DNA from: Blasia pusilla
Taxonomy: Eukaryota > Marchantiophyta > Marchantiopsida > Blasiales
Length of the DNA: 64,000 nucleotides
Assembly (NCBI GenBank): GCA_050084515.1
Contig: CM114273.1
Location: 3,596,001-3,660,000, forward strand
Direction of reading: 5' to 3'
Each line of letters begins with the position of its first letter. The first letter of the stretch is position 1. This document shows, piece by piece, positions 56,426 to 64,000 of this stretch. The notes below the pieces were generated by a model. That model saw only the letters and a program-made list of their open reading frames with translations, was not told the origin of the DNA and searched no databases. Position numbers and translations under genes: made by a program.

Positions 56426-59400
56426 TGAGTACTCGTCATCGGGAAACATCCAGATTGTGGGCATGTTCGCCAACTCCTCCACAGACGGATACTGTGGAGT
56501 CCCGTTCCCCTGCGGTTGTCGGAGAAGCTTGATCTCCGCCAGCATATGAAGAACTTCGAGCATGCTCGGCCGCTCCTTCGGGCTGGCCCTCGTGCAAAGA
56601 AGTCCGACGCGCATTATTAAATTCATCTCTTGCTGCTGTCGGGGATCGTGGGTGGTGAGGAACGGATCCAAGCTCTCCAGGAAGTTTCGATGGAAAGCTG
56701 AGAGGGAGAATTCCACCAAGCTTTGGCCGGCCATCCCCAGCTCACTCCCGCAAGGAGGCCTTGCAGTCAGAAGCTCCAGAACCACGATTCCGTAGCTGTA
56801 TACATCGCCCTTTGTAGAAACCTTGTCGTCCCATGCGTATTCTGCACAAATATTATCAGACTCGAGCGTTATGACGCCTAAACGGGAGAGATCGATAGCG
56901 ATTCGTGCAGCAGAAATACGACTTCTCCTGTCCACAAGTGAGTGCGGTCTGCGAGTCCATAGATCCCTGAGATCGACATGGCATTCGGTTTTCCTATGAT
57001 GCAACTGAAGGTCGGGCTATCTTGAATATGCTCGCTACCGTCGAAAGAGAAGTCCGACATCATCATCTGGATTCGAAAGGCTCGAATCAGATTTCAGGTG
57101 GTGAATCGATGCGAGATTCGAGAAGATGAGAGTCTCATTCAGCAGTGAATGAAAGCTATCTCTACCTTCCGCGCTGCGAGCTATCGCAACGCCATAGCTC
57201 CCCACGCCGATCTGAATTCCAAGCTTCGTGTCAGGCATCATAATCTACTTCAGCTGCAGAAATCCCTCGAATGAGTACCTGGAGGGATGTACCCGATGGT
57301 GCCCCGAATACCAGACATGGACGCGCTGCCGCTGCTGTTGCGATGCACAAACTTGGCGATTCCAAAATCTGCCACTTTCGGATCCAGAGCCGAGTCCAGA
57401 AGTATATTGCTGGGCTTGAGGTCGCAGTGGATGATGGGCTCCCGGCAATCCCCATGGAGGTACGTGAGCACGTGAGCTACACTCACCAGAATGTCGAATC
57501 GCTTCTCCCAAGGAAGAGGTGCCTCGGCCCGATTCTTGTAAAGCTGCCTTTCCAGACTCTTTTCGGGCATATATTCGAGAACGAGTGCATTCAGATTCGG
57601 TGCAAGGCACACACCGAGAAGCTTCAGCAGATTCCGATGCCTCACTCTCCCCAGAGTTTGTAGCTCTCGCAGCACATCCCGTCTCCGCTCTCATCATTCT
57701 CCATATCGAGAACTTTCACAGCTACTTCATCGCCATTCGGCAGCCTGCCCTTGTACACCACGCTTCTGTCACCATGGCCCAGGAAGTTCTCTTCGTGGAA
57801 ATCGTCTGAGGCGATTCTCAACTCCTCAGGAGTCATCTGCGAATCCACCAGACCATCGAAGTGCTCAGAGATCCGAATGGTGTGATGCTGCCATTTTCTC
57901 CTCCATCGAACATAAAATGCCCCGCCCACGAGGGCCAAAATTGGAGTGGGTGCTACCACACACAGGACCAGAAGCGCCCACTTCAGGATTCTGCCTTCCG
58001 AACTAGAAGCTTCTAGGAGCGGTGAAGGTGCATCTCGGAGATTGAAATCGCAGCGATCCAGAGGCAACCCGCACAGATTAGAATTGTCACCAAACCATGC
58101 AGCAGGAAAGAATTGGAATATGCTTGGTATGGGACCTGTGAGCTGATTTCCTTCGAAGTGCAGAGTTTTCAGGTTCAAGAAGATGGAAGCACCCCACCTC
58201 GGAATGTTGCCCTCCAAATGGTTGTTGGAGATATCCAGAAATTCGAGAAACTCCAAGCTCCCGAGCTCCCATGGAAGTGTGCCGGATAAATTCCCCTTTT
58301 CACTGCTGGAAGAGCCAGCTAAACAGAGATTCACGAGATTGCTAAGATTCGTGATGGAGGCCAGATTTTCTCCCTGTAGACCGATCCCCCTCAGATCCAC
58401 GATTCGAAGATATGATAGCTTCGCGAGAGTGTTGGGGATGCTGACGGTGATCGCCAGATTCGAGAGACGCAGGGAGGCGAGCTTAGTGAGCGACCCGAAT
58501 GAGGTCGGGAGCTCGCCTTGAAAACGGTTTCTGCTCAAATCCAGAGATTCGAGTGATGATAACTGAGACCCGATCGAAGCAGGAATCGTTCCTTGGAGCG
58601 CGTTCGAGCTCAGATCCAGAATTCGAAGAGAAGATAAGTGCACCAGCGCTTCTGGGAACCGGCCGCTAATCCCAGAAGCAGATAGATGAAGTGAGAGAAG
58701 ATTTCTGAGGGACCCGAATGAGACCGGAATTTCGCCTTGAAAAGAATTCCCACTCAAATCAAGGACTCGAAGAGATGACAATTGCAGCCCGAATGAAGCC
58801 GGAATCATTCCTTGAAGCCTGTTCGAACTCAAATTCAGAAATCGAAGAGATGATAACTGCAACCCAAATGAATCCGGAATTCTTCCTTGAAGCCTATTCG
58901 AACTCAAATCCATAAATTCGAGAGATGATAAACTCAACCCAAATGAATCCGGAATCATTCCTTGAAGCCAGTTTGAGCGCAAATCCATGAACTCGAGAGA
59001 GGATAACTCTCCCAAGGCTTCGGGGATGCTGCCAGTGATCCCAGAATCCGATAAGGAAAGAAAGGTAAGATTTTTGAGACACCCAAGTGAGCCCGGGATC
59101 TCCCCTGCGAAGAAATTCAGACTCAAATCCAGCCTTTCAAGAGATGACAGCTTTCCCAACGTGTAAGGGATATAGCCTCCGACAAATGGATTCCAGGAAA
59201 GATCAAGTGACTTAAGAGCTTGCAGAGATCCGAGTGGAGCCGGAATCTCTCCTTGAAGGGAATTCATACTGAGATCGAGAGATCGAAGAGATGATAACCC
59301 TCCTAATGCGATGGGGATACTGCCGTTGACATATTGATTCCTGGCAAGATTAAGTATCGTAAGATTTTTCAGAGATCCAAGTGAATCTGGAATCGCTCCT

Positions 59401-60515
59401 TCAAGCTGATTCCTACTCAAATCCAGAAATCGCAGAGATGATAACTTCCCCAAGGAGTCAGGACTCCCTCCCCAAAGATGATTCCTACTCAAATCCAGAA
59501 ATCGAAGAGATGATAACTTCCTCAAGGAGTCAGGAACCCCTCCCCCAAGCTGATTCCTACTCAAATCCAGAAATCTAAGAGATGATAACTTCCTCAAGGA
59601 GTCAGGAACCCCTCCCTCAAGCTGATTCCTACTCAAATCCAGAAATCGAAGAGATGATAACTTCCCCAAGGAGTCAGGAACCCCTCCCTCAAGCTGATTC
59701 CTACTCAAATCCAGAAATCGAAGAGATGATAACTTCCCCAAGGAGTCAGGAACCACTCCCCCAAGCTGATTCCTACTCAAGTCCAGAAATCTAAGAGATG
59801 ATGACTTCCCCAAGGAGTCAGGAACCCCTCCCCCAAGCTGATTCCTACTCAAGTCCAGAAATCTAAGAGATGATAACTTCCCCAAGGAGTCAGGAACCCC
59901 TCCCCCAAGCTGATTCCTACTCAAGTCCAGAAATCTAAGAGATGATAACTTGCCCAAGGAGTCAGGGAACCCTCCCCCAAGGTGGTTCCTACTCAAGTTC
60001 AGAAATCGAAGAGATGATAACTTTCCCCAGGAGTCAGGGACCCCTCCCCCAAGATGATTCCTACTCAAGTCCAGAAATCGAAGAGATGATAACTTGCTCA
60101 AAGAGTCAGGAATCTGTCCCCCAAGATGGTTCCTACTCAAGTCCAGAAATCGAAGAGACGATAACTTTCCCAAGGAGTCAGGAACCTGTCCCTGAAGATG
60201 GTTCCTACTCAAGTCCAGAAATCGAAGAGATGAAAACAGTCCCAAAGAGTGTGGAATAGCACCCTGGAGATTGGTTCCCTGGAGATCCATCCGCAAAATG
60301 TCATGTCTCTCATTGCAAAGCACCCCATGCCAATCGCAGTAAGCGCAATCAGAATCGGGCCAAACCGGCACCTTCAGATCCCTGAGCGCCCTGCACTCAC
60401 GATTCTGTGTACCATTACAGCTTTGCGCAAACGATTCTGCACAACGTGCCGAAATCGCACTCAACAACAAGAGTCGAAAGACATGTACAGACATCTTGAA
60501 ACTCCAGATCTCCAT
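56399..60515 (-). CDS. LRR receptor-like kinase, non-RD, with one frame lesion (possible pseudogene)
   Basis: Two exons: 57279-60515 and 56399-56841, with a GT-AG intron of 437 bp splitting the Glu of a PPEYAWDD motif. The start ATG at 60515 begins MEIWSFKMSVHVFRLLLLSA, a signal peptide. A cysteine-bearing LRR N-terminal cap follows (CAYCDWHGVLC), then about 27 LRRs of 24 residues (consensus DSLGKLSSLRFLDLSRN). The first twelve are nearly identical. A transmembrane helix (WALLVLCVVAPTPILALVGG) lies near 57920-57980. The kinase has a glycine loop GHGDRSVVYKG (third Gly replaced), VAVKVL, HCDLKPSNILLD (Cys before Asp: non-RD) and DFGIAKF. Non-RD LRR kinases of this form include pattern-recognition immune receptors; the ligand is unknown. 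The exons sum to 3680 bases, two more than a multiple of three. The surplus maps to about 57674-57680, before LRELQTLGRVRHRN, so translation as sequenced ends within the N-lobe. Confidence 0.88.
59390..60245 (-). repeat. Twelve near-identical 72-bp units inside the LRR coding region
   Basis: Each unit encodes 24 residues and shares CTCAAATCCAGAAATCGAAG and AGATGATAACTT.CCCAAGGA (plus-strand reading). Differences are mostly single bases, far fewer than among the other LRRs of the same gene. This indicates recent expansion by unequal crossover or conversion. Confidence 0.95.
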
Positions 60516-61600
60516 GGAATGAAGCTCGAACGCGTCTAGATGTCTGCGATTCACCAGTCGTCATCTTAACAACCTCCGAACCACTATCGATCTCATCTCC
60601 ATCGACCCAACCCGAGTCAAATCGAATCGCTCCATCGCCAAATGCGCTGGTTCGAGCTGGTGCTCAATATATATATTGAACACCTCATAAGAAGTCAATC
60701 GAGGCGTGCGGAAGCCGTTCAAGAGGTCAAGATCTCTGAGCTTCCGGAGTGAAACGGCTAGAGAAACATCGATTCAGCGTCCGAAGTCAGCATAATCTCA
60801 TCGAACTCGAACGCTCGAGATTCCGTATGTAGACAAAGTCCCTAGTGATGCGGAGGAACGAAAAAGTCTCGAAAAGGTGCGGCTCTTTGACTAGACCCAC
60901 AGGATCTCCTCCTCAAAGTCCGACAGTAGAGAGATATCCATATTCGGAGAAAAATCGAAGAAAAGCGAAGAGTGATCCAGTCAGAAGACATCAGACGTGC
61001 GAATTCTGTAGAGATCCATCTGCGAATGGAGACACGAACTGCTCTCGAATCCGATGAAGTCTACCTTCAGATCGTCCTCGAAGTCAACACTGCAACTCAC
61101 TCATCACGAACGGATCGAACTCTCTCTTTTGCTAGCATCGAATGAACTAATCACACAAAGAGAAGTCCCACAGACGAAGTCACAAAGCAGATCTCACAAA
61201 CTGACGAAAACGTGCATGAGATCGATTCATCTGTTTCTCTTTCCAAAAACACAGCAGCAGTTTCCAACATCCGATGCAACTTTCCCATAGAAACGAAGGC
61301 GGAGGAGGAGAAACTGGAGCAATGGACAGGTTTTCACAAGAGCCCATAAGATCTTTGGCAGAAAGCTACAGAATCGTATTAGAAGATATGCTTGAAACAG
61401 AGAACTTTCCTTTGTCATGGGCAGCTTTCCTTCACAGAAATGAGCAGCACCAGTTTGCGTTTCTGGCTACATGGCATTTTCTGCCATTCATGGAAGAATG
61501 CTGTTCATCGAGGGAAGAAAATGGACGGAAGATTGGAATCTTATCTTATCCCATGTTTTCCAATTAGTGTATTTTTCAATTTCAAACTCGGTTTGGAATT
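60516..61600. promoter_or_regulatory. 5' flank of the receptor kinase
   Basis: A TATATATATT tract (60668-60677, inside the palindrome CAATATATATATTG) lies about 155 bp upstream of the start codon on the minus strand and is a reasonable TATA box. Plus-strand frames at 60845-61567, up to 97 codons, show no known domain. Confidence 0.45.
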
Positions 61601-64000
61601 TTACTTATCCAAATGAGGTACATATGCCCTTCTTGCTTTTAGCATCTAAGTATATTTCACTATATTTTAAGTAGAATGCCTATTTTATTATAATAACAAA
61701 GAAAAGTAAGAACATGTTAAAAGAGGGAGAGTAAAAAAAAATCATCATGGTAAGGTGGAATGAAAAAGAAAATGGAAACTAGTGGATGACTAGTGGAAGA
61801 GGGAGAAGAAGCCACGTGTCCCGAAGCTTGTGTAGTAAGGCCCAAAAGAAAATAAGAAATGACCTCATGACTAAGAAAGGGGCAAAGTGATGATTTTAAA
61901 GGGAGCGGTGTTTTCAAGAAAGCATCAAATGATATTTGTAAACGACCAAATACTTCCAAATTCATAGATCACATATATCACACTATAACTTAACGTATAT
62001 CACAATATAACTTAAACGAAAATGTGTTTGATTATGTGGATAAATATTTAGTCTCATATTTAGTAAGTTTGACTAGTGATAACAATGTACATAGCTTATA
62101 GCTTATGAGTCTTGCAAGGACTAACCATTCCTAGACTCAACTTGCAAGTCTAATGAGGTTGAACCTAGCAGGTAGCCTCTTTTATCCCCTTAAAAAACTA
62201 GATCTCTAGCCTCTAAGGATATCTTCATAGGATTAATAAATCCTTAGAGCTTGATCACAATATTCAATTAATAGCCTTGTAATTTCTTTAGAAATCTTAC
62301 AAGCCTTATGAAGTCCAACTTGCCTTAGAGCCAACTTGTGCAAGGTTGCACATAACGGACATGTTCACAACATGCCCAACTAGTCCCCCGAGGTTTTTTT
62401 TTTTCTCGGGTCGCCGCATAGCTATGGCCGGAAACATATGCAGGCTCGGAATACGACTACAAGCTAGGGATCGACATGCGTTTAGGCCACGGGCGCAACG
62501 TGAGCCTATGCAAGAAAGGCTCATGCCTAGCGGGCTACGCGGTTCACATGCAAGACCATATATCCCGGGCTCAATACAGGTTGTGTGGGGGAAAATTGCG
62601 GGCCTAGGCTTGGACCATGCGCATTCGATAAGGTCTGTACGGGCTACTAGGTTGGGAGACTAAGCGGCTTAAGCGTGGGCCTCAGTTGTTACTATCCATG
62701 GGAGAAGAGAGAATGTTAAATGTAATTTAATAGGGTGTTTATATTATAGAATAGATTCGTTGGAAATGACAGTGGTAAAAAGTTAAGATAGTTGTAAAAG
62801 GTTACTTACTAAATACATATTATTAGAATTGGTTTAGACCTTAATAGTAAGTGGAGATAGATGAGAAAAAAATTAAAGGTTTATTTCTTTCCTTCTATCT
62901 TCCCTTATATAAACCTATATAAACCGTGCTTATTTTTAGTATTACCTCCCAATCTCACCCCTTTCTCCATAGCTTCCTCTTTCTATTTTTCCATACATAA
63001 GTGAATTTGATAAGTTAGAATATATTTTGCTACTTGATAAATCTCATAATTTTAATTATCTTGGTAATGTAGGGTAGCATGTTTATCTTTCTTATTCATA
63101 GTGAATATTCAAAGATAGTCATTATTTACAACAACATATGATGTAATTTGCATAAATTTCACAATATCTCTAATCATTTATCTTATAAAATTATTTTGAA
63201 TTACTGAAATTATATTTGGGTGGGATTATTATTTTCTTGTAGTCATAATCGAAGCCAAATAACTCCAACATATCATGAAAGAACATGTAGATGGTGGAAT
63301 ATCAAGCAAATACCGGTGTAAGCATTGTTCTTCTCCTTATTTAATGAAAATATATCATAGCATGCGGATGATGAAGCATTTAACATAAGAGAGATGAAAG
63401 AAAAAACTTGGGAATCATAATAGTAATATTCATGTGTCAAACTACGTGTGAAGGTTCCTCCTAATGTGCAATAAGATCTCTAAAATAGAATACTTATGGG
63501 AAATGGATAGTGAAGGGAGACTCTCGAGTGAAGCAGAGGAGACAAGGCCGTTCCAATTGGATTCCGAGCATATAGGAAATAGTACTTGTGTTGTATCCAA
63601 TATTGATGGGTTGCAAACGTGACACCAAGTGATAGAGTCAATGAATGTAGAGCAACAGCTAGGCCGAGTCGGACGACTTGTAGCACCAAAAACAAGCAAG
63701 ATGATACGAGGGATTCTTTCAACCGCCAAGAAATAGAAATATACATGATATAAAGACCGAGTGTTTCTATGAATATGGAATTAAAGCTAGCAATGTTGGC
63801 AACAATAAAGGTGAAGGTCTAATTGACAACTCGTTGCGCATTACTCTACTTTGTCACATGTGAGTAGCCGATAGGCCGAGATCTATCGTGGATAGGGCGT
63901 AGGAGCCAATGGACTATCTTGAGTGTAACTTTGTCCCACGGTATTAGATGAGGTTGAGGATAGGTCCATTGTGTTAGGAACGTCATTTCTGATAACTTTC
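61601..64000. other. AT-rich intergenic DNA
   Basis: No gene recognised. A GC-rich patch at 62390-62690 with GGGC/GCCTA words resembles the patch at 50.24-50.59 kb in style. 63911-64000 is a copy of the repeat found inverted at 44681-44770. Remaining open frames are under 110 codons and unconvincing. Confidence 0.45.

Noticed and set aside
57035-57241. Minus-strand ORF in the receptor kinase intron (MPDTKLGIQIGVGSYGVAIA)
   Set aside because: It contains a glycine-rich stretch but lies between a matching donor and acceptor that restore the kinase frame exactly, so it is intronic.
59381-60259. Plus-strand ORFs encoding a repetitive Ser/Pro/Gln-rich protein
   Set aside because: They are the antisense of the twelve LRR units; the periodicity is imposed by the LRR coding strand, which has signal peptide, TM and kinase continuity.
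61274-61567. Plus-strand ORF of 97 codons upstream of the receptor kinase
   Set aside because: No recognisable domain and no support from splice or regulatory signals; too short to call a gene on its own.

Overview
The window is nuclear DNA of a land plant. It shows spliced genes with GT-AG introns, a plant importin-11 gene, a plant NUMOD3-motif protein, an F-box protein, a non-RD LRR receptor kinase, and copia, gypsy, hAT, Helitron and non-LTR transposon remains. Compact introns, single-exon F-box and LRR genes and an unusual DWG kinase-like family make a bryophyte (or another non-seed plant) my best guess. The sequence alone does not name the species.

Layout. 1-7.3 kb is a conserved gene island with two divergent genes: the 5' part of an importin-11-like gene (minus, five coding exons rebuilt here, running off the left edge) and a complete six-exon NUMOD3-motif gene (plus). 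7.3-9.65 kb is GC-rich, carries two tandem duplications and has no gene I can defend. 9.65-25.7 kb is AT-rich and transposon-derived: a copia LTR plus gag relic, a family of short Helitrons with clear 5'-TC...CTAG-3' ends, a non-LTR 3' tail and microsatellites. 25.7-30.8 kb is a second GC-rich island with an intronless F-box gene and several tandem repeats. 30.8-34.2 kb is a decayed non-LTR retrotransposon with zinc finger, reverse transcriptase, CCHC finger and a restriction-like endonuclease. 36.1-39.2 kb is an intact single-exon gene for an unrecognised protein of 1032 residues. 39.2-53.7 kb is again repeats: Helitron, kinase-like pseudogene, gypsy fragment with LTR and primer binding site, an 11-copy array with a period near 180 bp, and a hAT transposase relic. 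53.7-60.5 kb holds degenerate receptor-kinase fragments followed by a long LRR receptor kinase gene (minus) that carries one frame lesion. 60.5-64 kb is mostly AT-rich.

The genes do not form a pathway. Importin-11 is a nuclear transport receptor, the F-box protein is a likely SCF ubiquitin-ligase adaptor, and the receptor kinase belongs to the non-RD class often tied to immune perception. The most informative features are: the receptor kinase with twelve nearly identical LRR units and its broken relatives nearby; the non-LTR element whose conserved 3' stem-loop also occurs 16 kb away; the Helitron family with one back-to-back insertion; and the large orphan gene. I found no clearly new multi-gene system.
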